Source: Dichetophora obliterata (Eukaryota > Arthropoda > Insecta > Diptera > Sciomyzidae). Taken from it: DNA of 64,000 bases. The first letter of the stretch is position 1, and each line of letters starts with the position of its first letter. A program made the position numbers and the translations under genes. Below are positions 21,446 to 31,952 of this stretch, piece after piece. The notes beneath the pieces were generated by a model, which had not been told where the DNA came from, did no database searches, and worked only from the letters and a program-made list of their open reading frames with translations. The stretch lies in contig OY986435.1 in assembly GCA_963920525.1 (NCBI GenBank), positions 101,048,115 through 101,112,114 of the forward strand, given 5' to 3'.

Positions 21446-22027
21446 TGATACAAAGAACTACAGATAAAGTATTGCGCATGTCCACCATCTTTGCTGTGAC
21501 GTGCAAGGTACTCATTGATTGCAACGTAGTCACAATTTATTTATAGGGTGTAAAAATTTTAAAATGCCTAAATTTTCCTATGAAAACTTGTTTTACTGAT
21601 ATGAAATAAATATTGTTAAATAAAGCACATGTCCAAAATAAAATAAATATATTTTTTAGTACTGTTTGTGAAAAAATTTGTATATATTGTAGGGGTGTTT
21701 TTTCCCCTTTTTACCGATTTACACAACAAGCGGCTACGTTGCTTGATGTGCTAGACAGAATTTACACTGTTTGTTCATTTTCATTTTGCTATCGTCTCTT
21801 TTTGATATTTTCTTTTGAAAATCAAGTGTCACATTTGACGAGCACCAATGACGAGGTGCGCAGTAGATTTACTGCATTATTCTGTATCACGAAGAAGCAC
21901 ACTAGCGATGAGAAAGAAACGGGAAGCAATACAATTTTGTATGGAAAAAAGTATTGCTTCTCGTGTCTTTCTCATCGTTGGTGTGCTTGTTCGTGATTCA
22001 GAATAATGCAGTTAGTTCTTTGTATCA
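21446..22027. mobile_element. TIR repeat family 'tgatacaaag', copy 1
   Basis: Starts tgatacaaagaactacag and ends with the inverse ctttgtatca. Body is homologous over most of its length to 34711-35172 (for example tgctgtgacgtgcaaggt, aaataaatattgtta and gaggtgcgcagta). Copy 1 is longer because it carries a nested hairpin MITE at 21872-22011. Confidence 0.75.
21872..22011. mobile_element. Nested hairpin MITE, 140 bp, TTA duplication
   Basis: A near-complete palindrome: ctgcattattctg at the left and cagaataatgcag at the right, with long matching arms (cgatgagaaaga/tctttctcatcg, ggaagcaata/tattgcttc). TTA lies on both sides. It is absent from the sibling repeat at 34711. Confidence 0.75.
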
Positions 22028-22796
22028 TGTACCAAACCGAACATATTATCTAAAATAATTAAGCGGATGGAGTTATTTTGGAGGGATATTTATACTGCCG
22101 ATGATATTTTTTGATGTCATGAAAATATTTTGCTTTACCTTCTACTTGGTTCTGGTTTTCTCTATCTCTCTCTCTTCCTTTCTGCTAGCACATGAAAAAA
22201 CTCATATGCACAAATTTTTTTCTGCATTTCATTCTTTATTAAAATAATCGTTGTTGAGCCGAACGAACAAACATCCGAAATATGTCGGTACGAAGACGAC
22301 ATAAACTCCAACAGCCTTATGCAATATATTTCCTTAAACGAGCGTTCAACGCTTGATAAGTTATGCTCTGTTCAAAGCTTTACGCATCCTCTACGCAACC
22401 TTGCTGAAATTGTTATTCATAAACATTTTTTATTCATTGTTTAGCTTTATAAGGTTTGCGTCTAAACAATCGAAACGATGTGTTGTTAAAAGCTGGTTTA
22501 AAGTTACGCAGCCTTTAAAATGAGATTATGAATAAGGCTGTGTGTTCGTATGAAGACGGGAAAATGGGAAACTGGGGGCGATGTAACAATGTAACATGTC
22601 CGACTGTCTCAACCTGGCGAGGCCAGCATAATCTTTGTGAAATCGCCTCAAGTCGACTCAAACCTCCACGTGGTGTTTCCTGGGCAACGTCAAAACTGAC
22701 AACCGTTAGTTTGGCGGCTAATCTGAGCGGCGGGCCTCCCTAGGCTTAAAATAGGTTGTGCGTCGGGTTTAAGCTCACCCGTAAAAACCCATTTCA

Positions 22797-23668
22797 ATGA
22801 AAACAAATAAGAAAAGAAGAAAAATGATCCCCAAATCTGATGACGACTACCGCAAACGAAAAACTGATAATGATTTACGGATATGCACCTGGAATGTCCG
22901 AACCCTTAATTGGGAAGGTGCCTCTATCCAACTGACTGATGTCTTGGAAAGATACAAAGCTGATATCACTGCTATCCAAGAAATGCGATGGAAGGGACAG
23001 GGTTGCATTCGGCATGCACCCTGTGATATCTACTACAGCGGCCATGCGGAGAAGCACGAGTTTGGATGCGGATTTGTAGTTGGCAAGAGACTACGGCCCC
23101 ACGTCCTGCGATTCACACCTGTGAACGAACGACTTGCCATAATCCGCATCAAGGTTAGATTTTTCAATATAAGCCTAATATGTGCGCACGCTTCGACAGA
23201 AGACAAGGACGATGAGATCAAGGAAATTTTCTACGAGCGCCTTGAAAATGCTTACGAGCGCTGCCCCCGTCACGACGCTGTGACTTCAACACTAAGGTGG
23301 GCAAGGAAAATATTTTTGGTCCAACAGTCGGAAAGTTCAGCCTCCACGACAACACCTCCGATAACGGAATGAGACTGATTGAGTTCGCCGCAGCACGAAA
23401 CATGGTCGTAAGTAGCACTAGATTCAAGCATCTCAATATTCATAAAGCCACCTGGATGTCCCCTGATCAAAAAACCAAGAATCAAATTGATCACGTTTTG
23501 ATCGACGGAAGGCACTCTTCCAGTGTATTGGATGTACGCACGATCCGTGGTGCAAACATTGACTCGGATCACTATCTTGTTGCAGCCAAGATCCGTACAC
23601 GTCTGTGCGCAGCTAAGAATACACGCAACCCAACACAGAGAAAGCTAGACGTCGACAAGCTGCAATAG
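22797..23668 (+). pseudogene. RTE endonuclease domain (broken)
   Basis: An ATG at 22797 opens an apurinic-endonuclease-like domain: ICTWNVRTLN near residue 29, then QEMRWKG with the catalytic Glu, and a region ending in IDHVLID and SDHYLVAAK (the SDH motif). The first frame ends at 23372, and the homologous continuation is in another frame (23297-23668) because of a frameshift near 23280. It is followed by an in-frame TAG at 23666-23668. The family is annotated in many insects as craniofacial development protein 2-like. Function in a live element would be target nicking. Confidence 0.85.
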
Positions 23669-24445
23669 AAACAGACAGCCGATGCTTTCGCCACTCGACT
23701 CTCACTCCTGCTTCAAAGCACTCCTCCAATCAATGATATATGCGCGCAGTGGACACACATTTCCAACTCCATGCGTGCGGCTGCTGAAGAGGTGATTGGC
23801 TACCAACTCCCCCGCCGAAACCAGTGGTACGACTAGGAGTGTCGCGACGCCACTGCAGAGAAAGACGCCGCCTACAAAGTCACCCTGTAGTCGGTTGCAA
23901 CGCGCGCTGCTAAGGAGCGATACAAAGAAAAGAGGAGGGAAGAGAGACATATTTTCAGGCGGAAAAAAGAGAGGCAGAAAAGCGCGAGCAAGAGAAGATT
24001 GAGATGTATGGTGACAGGAATGAGGCCCGACAATTTTTCGAAAAAATAAGACGCCTTGCCGATGGTTTTAAAACCGGGGCCTCTTCTTGCAAGGATGAAA
24101 ACGGGAATCTAGTGACAGACGTCCAGAGTACACTGACGATATGGAGGGAACACTAAGGAGGGAAGCTTAGAGAAGCTTCTAAATGGCGACGCTGACAACA
24201 ATCCCGCCAATAGAGATGATATTCCGGAAACCCCAATTTTGGATGACAGCGTTGAGGTTCCGCTGCCCGACTATGATGAAGTTCTGACAGCTATAGCTCG
24301 GCTTAAAAATAACAAAGCCGCGGGAGCTGATGGCTTACCTGCTGAGCTGTTTAAGAACGGAGGCGAAGCTCTACTTAAATGCATTCACGAGCTTCTATAC
24401 AGAATTTAGTCGGAAGAATACATTCCGAACGATTGGAATCTCAGT

Positions 24446-25120
24446 GTGCTCTGCCCAATCCACAAGAAAGGCGATCCCACTATATGTGCCAATTACCGTG
24501 GGATAAGCCTTCTTAGTATCGCATATAAGGTCCTGTCGAGCGTTTTATGTGAAAGATTGAAGCCCATTGTAAACGAACTGGTCGGACCTTATCAGTGTGG
24601 CTTCAGACCTGGAAAGTCCACCATCGACCAGTTTTTCACGCTACGACAAATCTTGGAGAAGACTCAAGAAAAACAAGTCGACACCCACCATCTTTTTGTC
24701 GACTACAAAGCCGCCTTCGACAGTCCAATAAGGAACCATCTGTACACCACCATGTCTGAATTTGGTATTCCTGCAAAACTAATACGACTTTGCAGGATGA
24801 CACTGAGCAACACCAGCAGTGCAGTTAAAATCGGGAAGGACCTCTCCCCACCATTTATTACCAAACGAGGTTTCAGACAAGGTGATTCCTTATCGTGCGA
24901 CTTTTTCAACCTAATGATGGAAAAGATCATCCGAGCTGCTGATCTGAGACGTAGTGGCACAATATTCCACAAGAGTGTTATGCTGCTTGCGTATGCTGAT
25001 GACATCGATATCATTGGCCATAATACGCGCGAAGTCAGTGCAGCATTTTCCAGATTAGAAAGAGAGTCAAGTCGAATGGGTCTGGCAGTGAATGCAGATA
25101 AGACGAAATACTTGGTGTAA
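24446..25120 (+). pseudogene. RTE reverse transcriptase domain
   Basis: A 224-codon open stretch with the RT core: CPIHKKGDPT, NYRGISLLS, GFRPGKSTIDQ, a motif A VDYKAAFDS, motif B GFRQGDSLSC and an intact YADD catalytic box. It is cut by a TAA at 25118-25120, where the truncated copy at 55970 still reads a sense codon. Upstream (23669-24445) matches the linker between endonuclease and RT but has further stops. Confidence 0.88.
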
Positions 25121-25320
25121 ACAAACAAACAGTCCCAGCGTCTTGGAACCCACGTTACCGTTGACAATACCTTCTTCGAGGTTGTGAAGAACTTCGTTTA
25201 TCTCTATTTATCACAACTTCGTTGTGAAGATCCAGCATTAATTCAACCAACGACATCAGCATTGAGATCAAACGAAGAATAACTCTTGCCAACAGGTGTT
25301 ACTTTGGGCTCAGTAGGCAA

Positions 25321-25770
25321 TTGAGAAGCAGAACCCTCTCTCGACGAACGAAAATCACGCTCTATAAATCGCTCATAATGCCCGTCCTATTTTACGCATC
25401 ACAAACCTGGACGCTGAGCAGTTTAGATGAAAAGACTTTAGGAGCATTCGAGAGAAAGATTCTTTGTAAGATCTACGGACCAATCTACGTCATTGGCGAG
25501 TACCGAATACGGTGGAATGATGAACTGTATGAGCTGTACGCTGACATCGACATAGTCAAGCGCATTAAAATCGATCGGCTTCGCTGGCTTGGTCATTTTC
25601 AGCGCATGAAAGACGATGCTCCAGTGAAGAAAACATTCGATTCGGTACCCAGCGGCGGTCAACGCAGAAGAGGACGACCGCATCTTCGTTGGAAAGACCA
25701 AGTAGAGGACAACCTGACGAAGCTTGGCATTTCCAACTGGCGCCAGCAAGCGAAAGACAGAAATGGCTAG
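25321..25770 (+). pseudogene. RTE C-terminal region
   Basis: The third frame of the same element: YKSLIMPVLFYASQTWTLSS, RLRWLGHFQRM and SGGQRRRGRPHLRWKDQVED are typical of RTE C-termini. About 70 % of this region is repeated with near identity at 56221-56660. Confidence 0.85.
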
Positions 25771-25849
25771 CGCAAATTCTTAGATGAGGCCAAGACCGAC
25801 ATACGGTTGTAGCGCCAACTAAGTAAGTAAGTAAGTTCGTATGAAGACG

Positions 25850-26206
25850 ACCTATGATTAAATCATAGAGCCAACACGAAGCACATGCATGCTTTGATTG
25901 AATTAAACTCAAAAGCGAATATGTGCATTTGAGCAAGTTTGATCGCTTGAACGCAGAGGCATGATTTTTACAGTTTTGATTAAGTATGAATATTTTTATG
26001 TGAGTTTTGCGGTTCTCTCGTGCTAAGAGACCGTTCTAGTATTACGTAAGCAGATTTCTTGCAATTATTAACCACCCTTCCCCTCCCCCTCGTCAGCAAA
26101 TGTAAGCAAAACTCTAACCCCCTCCCATGCTTACGTAAACATTGATACATGCATTTTTCAATGTGCTCTGGTTTCAGCAGTTATAAGGTTAGAAATTAGG
26201 AATAGG
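25850..26206. other. No gene; small palindromic element
   Basis: The stretch 26042-26138 begins attacgtaagca and ends tgcttacgtaa with C-rich sequence between, a possible 97-bp MITE. Confidence 0.4.
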
Positions 26207-26214
26207 CTTGGAAT

Positions 26215-27252
26215 TAGTGTTGTCAAATATTCGACAAAATGTGAAAACCGGTTTCTCGAATAACCTGAAAATTACAATTTACAGGTTAATCAGTTTGCTA
26301 CAAAAGCATTTTGTAACTATATATTTTTAAATTTAATAAAAAAGTTATATAAAAATAAAAGGTATATTTTTGTTCATATAAAGTACATTTAAATAAAGGT
26401 TTTATTAAACGTTTTTAATAATAATACATTAAGACAAAAATAGTAGTATTAATATTAAATCCATGTATGGGCATTTCCGCCGAAAGGTCCACCATGACCA
26501 AAAAATTTAAAGTTATTAAAAACTTATTATTTGATGATATTATCTTAAGGAAACATATAAATATTACCAATTTAAGTAATTTATACAAATCGTCTGCACT
26601 GTTTCACAAATATATTTTTTTTCGTTTTTCTAAATGTTTTACTAAATTACCCATTTTCTCACTTATCGACTCAGGTTATGATTAAAAAAAAACAAAAGGC
26701 ACATAAGATATTTAAATCAAACCAAATACACTATATAAAAACTTTGGCATTTATTAAATTGTTACCTAAGAGCTATAATGCAAAGTAAAAACTAAAACAA
26801 ATATGTATTCTTTTGCCTTTTTTCTGACTTTTAATGTGTGCGACGGTCACGTTCGACATCAGGGAAATACCGATATATGAAAAAAGGTGACCACATAACC
26901 AATTGTTTTCATGCTTACATTTACGTATTTTTTACTAGTCAAGTCCATCCATTCGTCGACAATGACAGAAAAAGGAACATTATTTTACTTCTTTAAAAAG
27001 TTCGATGAACTCAAACATCACGAAGATATCTTCTTAAATAATCGTTTATTTTATAAATATTCTTATACGCTAAAAATTAACAACAAAAATTTTTAAAAAT
27101 TAAAAATTTAAACTTTTCTAAAATGTCGAATAACCCGACAAGAAAACTCGGTTTTTCGAAAAATCCGAATTTTTTAATAAAAAAAACCGGAACCGAAAAA
27201 TCAATAACAATCCGATTTATCGAATAACCTAAAATCGGGAATGACAAAACTA
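26215..27252. mobile_element. hAT-type non-autonomous element, 1038 bp
   Basis: Inverted ends tagtgttgtca (26215) and tgacaaaacta (to 27252), followed inward by cgaataacc/ccggtt-rich repeats. The 8-bp flanks CTTGGAAT at 26207-26214 and 27253-27260 match exactly. No transposase remnant was recognised inside. Confidence 0.85.
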
Positions 27253-27355
27253 CTTGGAATAGAGGACTTCAAGCCACATAATACGCTCGTGGTAGCGGCT
27301 GATGTTATCATTTCGACAAACAAATAATAGCTAGGTTTTTTTTATGGGACATTAG

Positions 27356-27466
27356 GGGTCGAATTACAGCATCCGTGATCAAGCAAAATTGTACAAGATT
27401 GATAGGCACGTGTCTCGTCGTGCCCTTCGTAATTTTGGTCGATCACGGATGCTGTAATTCGGCCCC
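27356..27466. mobile_element. Hairpin MITE, 111 bp
   Basis: Ends ggggtcgaattacagcatcc and the inverse ggatgctgtaattcggcccc, with the arms extending to gtgatc/gatcac. No clear target duplication. Confidence 0.7.
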
Positions 27467-29199
27467 AGATCATTTGTGAAAAAACGCTTCAGATAAATTT
27501 TTGCGATGTCTTCTACTCACAGACAGATGGCGCTATTATCTGCTTGCAGATGAACAGCTGATGTTCTATGTAGCTGCCAGATAAGTTTTGCGACAAACAA
27601 AAATTGTTTTATGGAAGCTGCCCTATAATTTATCCAATTGCTTATGGAGTCGGAAGTTCGAGTAGCGAAGATTTCGCCGAAGAATTTGATAAAACATGTT
27701 TTCTTGTTAGCAATACCATTTCTACCAAACTTTTAAATTGTCAAATAATGCAGTACAGCAAGTTTTTACAGTCGCAGCGTCATCTAGCCGTCAACAACGG
27801 CTAAGTGTTGTCTACTTTTACAGTTGCGCCCTCAACACTTAAAAACATAGAATTGGATCTATTTAAATGATCTAGAAAGTGAGTTCTTGCTTTGCTTGCA
27901 AATGCGATGATATGATCCTGATCTCCCATGAAAAAAATGCAGCTAATAATGACGAAATTTGCCAAACTTATCGTACGATGAGACAAAAGATGAAATCGTT
28001 TTGATGTTCGTCAAATCGTTTGTAAAGCAGCTTCATACTAATACGACAAGCCCACTAAGGGAGTTTAAACGTTCAATTTTGGTGAGTTAACCTCAGTTTA
28101 ATTTGACTTTAGTTTAAACTCGCACTGAAAACTTAGCCCTAACTGTAGGATCTGCAGTACAACGAGCGCAGATTGTACAATAAATTTGATAGTTAGTGGC
28201 CATAAAAAGTTGTAAAAATCCAACACTTAAGTTGTCAAACCATACAAAAATAACTTTTCTATCTCTTTCACTCATTCACAAGTTTGACAGCTGTAGTGGC
28301 AGTCGTCGACGTCACTTACACCTTGATATCTTACACCATGGTTAGTGGCCTGCATAAGCAAATAAACGTATCCATTATTTTAGGGAATCCCTAAAAATAT
28401 GTTTCGTTTTCAAAAATAAACAAGTAGGATTGCATAAGTGTTCAAACTAAAATCAACTAAATTTTGTAAAAAACCTAAAAAAGTAAAAAATAAATAATGC
28501 TGACGTAATCACCATCCAGACACCCCATCCCCATGTCATCAAAAATAAGCAAAGCAAAGACCAAACTTTTAAAAAAACAATTAAAAAAAACAGTTTTAAA
28601 TATTTTTATGAGCACTACTAACCTACAAAGTTTGAAAAAAATAGAAAACATAAATGTCAGATTTTGTTCAACCACAGCACTTGTGCAAGAAATTATACAA
28701 AATTTGTCAAATTGATATGAAATCATCGATATATGTATATAGCTTAAAAATAGTAAGAGTTTATATAGTTTTTGGAATAAAAACACCAGATAATTCAATG
28801 CTTATAATAATAAATTGTGTAGCCTTTTTTATTTAGGCATATCTTAACAAAATCAGAGAGAGAGAGAGAGCGAATGCATGCATATATTAATTACAGTATT
28901 TTATTGGTTTTTTAAATTCGGACACGGATTTAGCGATAAACGAATACTTTAACTTTTTTTATCCCATGTATAATTAAGAAGCGTATTTTTCCGGTAGTAT
29001 AAATATTTCCAAATGATTTTCTGCTAACATAATATAGATTTAATTTTTTTATATATATTAAAAAGTGCTGATAACAGAAGTTCAACTATTTAGTTTATGT
29101 ATGTGTTTTTAATATATGAATTTTAAAAAATTCGGATATTTGAAAACCTTTGTATTTTTTTTAATAACGCCTCACTCAGATTGTAATACATATATATTA
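27467..29199. other. No gene seen
   Basis: AT-rich intron; includes a short (GA)n at 28855-28869. ORFs here (for example near 27604 and 28475) show no family features. Confidence 0.45.
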
Positions 29200-29503
29200 G
29201 GCCGGGTCAATTTGTATGGACGAATTTTTTGGAGGTCTGGCTCAGCGAAATTCGTAAAATACATGTAATTTCAAGACTTTTTCTCCACTACAGCATATAC
29301 AAATTCTGAAAAAAAGCTGTGCGGACTTTCGTAAATAGATTTTGTTCTCAATTATAAAATATGAATGTATGAATGTATGTGTATGAATCTATTTACGAAA
29401 GTCCGCACAGCTTTTTTTCAGAATTTGTATATGCTGTAGTGGAGAAAAAGTCTTGAAATTACATGTATTTTACGAATTTCGCTGAGCCAGAATTTGACCC
29501 GCC

Positions 29504-29504
<1 letters not shown>
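29200..29504. mobile_element. GGGCGGGTC-family palindromic MITE, copy A
   Basis: 305 bp, almost a perfect hairpin: ggccgggtcaatttg at the left and caga...tttgacccgccc at the right, with TA on both sides in a TA-rich context. Only one arm carries a 26-base segment next to the end. Copies B and C are in inverse orientation. Confidence 0.85.

Positions 29505-29549
<45 letters not shown>
29505..29549. repeat. (TA)n microsatellite
   Basis: Uninterrupted TA run directly adjoining copy A. Confidence 0.9.
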
Positions 29550-29550
<1 letters not shown>

Positions 29551-29644
29551 TACGTTCGCATGTTTGGTTTTATCTGGTTTTTTTTCTAGTTTGCAATTTT
29601 TTTTGGGATGCGTATTACATTTACTTTTTGTTCCTGTATTACAA

Positions 29645-30001
29645 TATATACGTAGAATACGGAAATCATAGGGAAATTGGTAAATTTTTTCACTCCCTAC
29701 AAATCAAATTCTGGCTCAGCGAAATTCGTAAAATACATGTAATTTCAAGACTTTTTCTCCACTACAGCATATACAAATTCTGAAAAAAAGCTGTGCGGAC
29801 TTTCGTAAATAGATTCATACACATACATTCATACATTCATATTTTATAATTGAGAACAAAATCTATTTACGAAAGTCCGCACAGCTTTTTTTCAGAATTT
29901 GTATATGCTGTAGTGGAGAAAAAGTCTTGAAATTACATGTATTTTACGAATTTCGCTGAGCCAGACCTCCAAAAAATTCGTCCATACAAATTGACCCGCC
30001 C
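29645..30001. mobile_element. MITE copy B fused to the right end of a longer relative
   Basis: From about 29708 this is a second copy of the 305-bp MITE, ending ttgacccgccc at 30001 with TA beyond. Its own outer left end is missing; instead it joins at aaatc|aaattc to the last ~60 bases of the element seen whole at 30016-30990 (gaatacggaaatcataggga, cactccctacaaatc). The two elements' end motifs are lost exactly at the join. Confidence 0.7.
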
Positions 30002-30015
30002 TAATATATATATTA

Positions 30016-30990
30016 GGGCGGGTCGATTTATTTTTCGACAATTTCCCTATGATTTCCGTATTCTATGGGTGGATAAATCATTTTGATCAATTTACAAAAA
30101 AAATCTCCAACATTGGTCCAACGGTTCAAAAGTTACGGGCATTTTTGTCCAAATTTTGGAGCATTTTTCCATTTTTTTCATGAGTTTGTCCAAGAATATT
30201 ACTTTCATGGCCACTTTTTTGGCTCAATTTATTTGACTTACGAAGCTTACGAACCTTACGTTACGACTGGACTGATTTGCGCTTTACATTATTGGCATAT
30301 TTTTTCACAGGGTGCACTCCCTGTGTTATGTTTGTTTATTTCTTTTTGTTTTTAGTTTCTTTATAGACATCTTTATTTTTGTTTGTTTATAATATTCCAG
30401 TGTATGCTAGTTTTGTTTGAGCGTCATTTCAGTGAAGTGTTACTTGAAATAACTAACAAATAATCAAACTATTTTGAAATTTAGAAAAGATTTAAAGGTA
30501 AGTGTAAAAACATTGCTAACTATTATAGTTAATAGTTATATCATTATTCTATGAAAAACATATTTAGTTCTTTTAGTGACGGTTTAAAAAATGGATTCAG
30601 AGCCTGGTAAAAAGGGAAAAAAATCAAAAAGTTGGTTTTATGTGTTATTTTGTTTTAGCAATATCGCATGAATTAATCAACCGAATTCGATAAATTTGGG
30701 CTTAAACTCTTCGTTTTGAATTGTAAATTGAATTAAATAATGGATTGAGCCAAAAAAATGGCCATGAAAGTAATATTCTTGGACAAAATCATGAAAAAAA
30801 TGGAAAATTGGTCCAAAATTTGAACAAAAATGCCCGTAACTTTTGAACTTTTTACCAACAAAAAGTAGGGGACTTGATTTTAACGATAGAGGTATGGTTC
30901 CTTCGGCAAATTTTCATGGAATAACCCATAGAATACGGAAATCATAGGGAAATTGGTGAATTTTTTCACTCCCTACAAATCGACCCGCCC
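30016..30990. mobile_element. GGGCGGGTC-family long element, 975 bp
   Basis: Ends gggcgggtcgattt and aatcgacccgccc with TA on both sides; inverted arms of roughly 230 bp (tttccctatgatttccgtat and inverse; ggccatgaaagtaatattct and inverse). The unique centre holds an ATG at 30591 followed by a short Lys-rich frame (MDSEPGKKGKKSKS), which could be the first exon of a lost transposase. The end sequence is shared with the short MITEs A-C, so this is probably closer to their parent. Confidence 0.7.
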
Positions 30991-30999
30991 TAATATATA

Positions 31000-31936
31000 C
31001 AGGGTTGTTCGAAGCGCCCATCTGGCAATACTGTAACTTTCCGCAGTGATGCCAAATCGACTAATGACATACCGCGTTTGAAGCGTCATTCCAAGCAAAT
31101 GTTTTCAATGGAACAGTACACGCCAGGCGAACGCTCTAAAATTGTTGAAATTTACATTCAACAAAACAAGTCAATAGTGAAAACTCAACGTGCTGAAAAC
31201 TCATGAGCGATGAAGCTCATTTTCAGTTGAACGGAACGGTAAACAAACAAAATTGCCGTATTTATGCCACTGAAAATCCACAAGAGATTCAAGAGGTACC
31301 TCTTCACGATGCAAAAGTCACTGTTTGGTGCGGCGTTTGTGCTAAAATGCTCATTGGGCCGTTCTTTTTCGAAGATGATAATGGCCACAGAGTTACTGTC
31401 AATCAGGAGCGTTATCGCGATATGATAAACAATTTTTTCATGCCAATCGTTCGTCGAAAGCGTATCAGGCACTACTGGTTTCAACAAGACGGCGCGCCAC
31501 CACACACAAGCCGCACTACAATCGATTTTTTGAAGCAATTGTTCCCTGGCCGTTTGATGTCAAAAAATGGTGATTTCGATTGGCCGCCAAGATCACCAGA
31601 TTTAACGCCTCCAGACTTCGTTTTGTGGGGTTATTTGAAATCAAAGGTTTACGTCAACAAGCCAAAGACCCTAGAAGAGCTGAAAACCAACATCCGTCAA
31701 GAAATAACCGCCATTCCCATCGAAATGTTGAAGAAAACCATGGAAAATGCTGCAAAACGGGCACAATATGTCGTAGAGGCCAATGGCGACCATTTACGAG
31801 ATATCATATTCAAGAAATAATGTAAGCAAATCTACTTGAACCCAATTAAATGATATTCATGACGAACAGACAAAAAATTGTGGTTTCTTTGATTTATTTA
31901 AAAATAAAATGGGCGCTTCGAATATGGACAACCCTG
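31000..31936 (+). mobile_element. Mariner (DD41D, rosa-like), internally deleted
   Basis: Ends cagggttgttcgaagcgccc and gggcgcttcgaatatggaca...accctg, with TA duplicated at 30998-30999 and 31937-31938. 937 bp against about 1.3 kb for a complete element; the missing part is the middle of the transposase. Confidence 0.88.
31108..31820 (+). pseudogene. Mariner transposase remnant
   Basis: An ATG at 31108 begins the N-terminal helix (MEQYTPGERSKIVEIYI) but reaches a TGA after about 32 codons. The following frame resumes in the catalytic domain with SDEAHF (first Asp), QQDGAPPHTS (second Asp) and SPDLTPPDF (third Asp), and stays open to 31820. Between the second and third Asp are 41 residues, the DD41D spacing of the rosa family described from Ceratitis rosa. 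About 130 codons that would carry the helix-turn-helix are missing at the junction near 31200. It cannot encode a working transposase, but its ends could be moved in trans. Confidence 0.88.
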
Positions 31937-31952
31937 TATACTACGTTCGCAT

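Larger units (their letters stand above)
22559..25834 (+). mobile_element. RTE-clade LINE, full span but decayed
   Basis: Flanked by an exact 15-bp target duplication gttcgtatgaagacg (22544-22558 and 25835-25849) and ending in a short taagtaagtaag tail rather than poly(A), as RTE elements do. It carries an AP endonuclease, a reverse transcriptase and a C-terminal region, but these are split by several frameshifts and stops, so it is inactive. Sense to the + strand, antisense to Fcho. A truncated relative sits at 55970-56691. Confidence 0.9.

Noticed and set aside
29200..30001. Repeated palindromes as a CRISPR-like array
   Set aside because: Units are 305-bp mobile elements with inverted ends and TA flanks, not short repeats with unique spacers, and the genome is eukaryotic.
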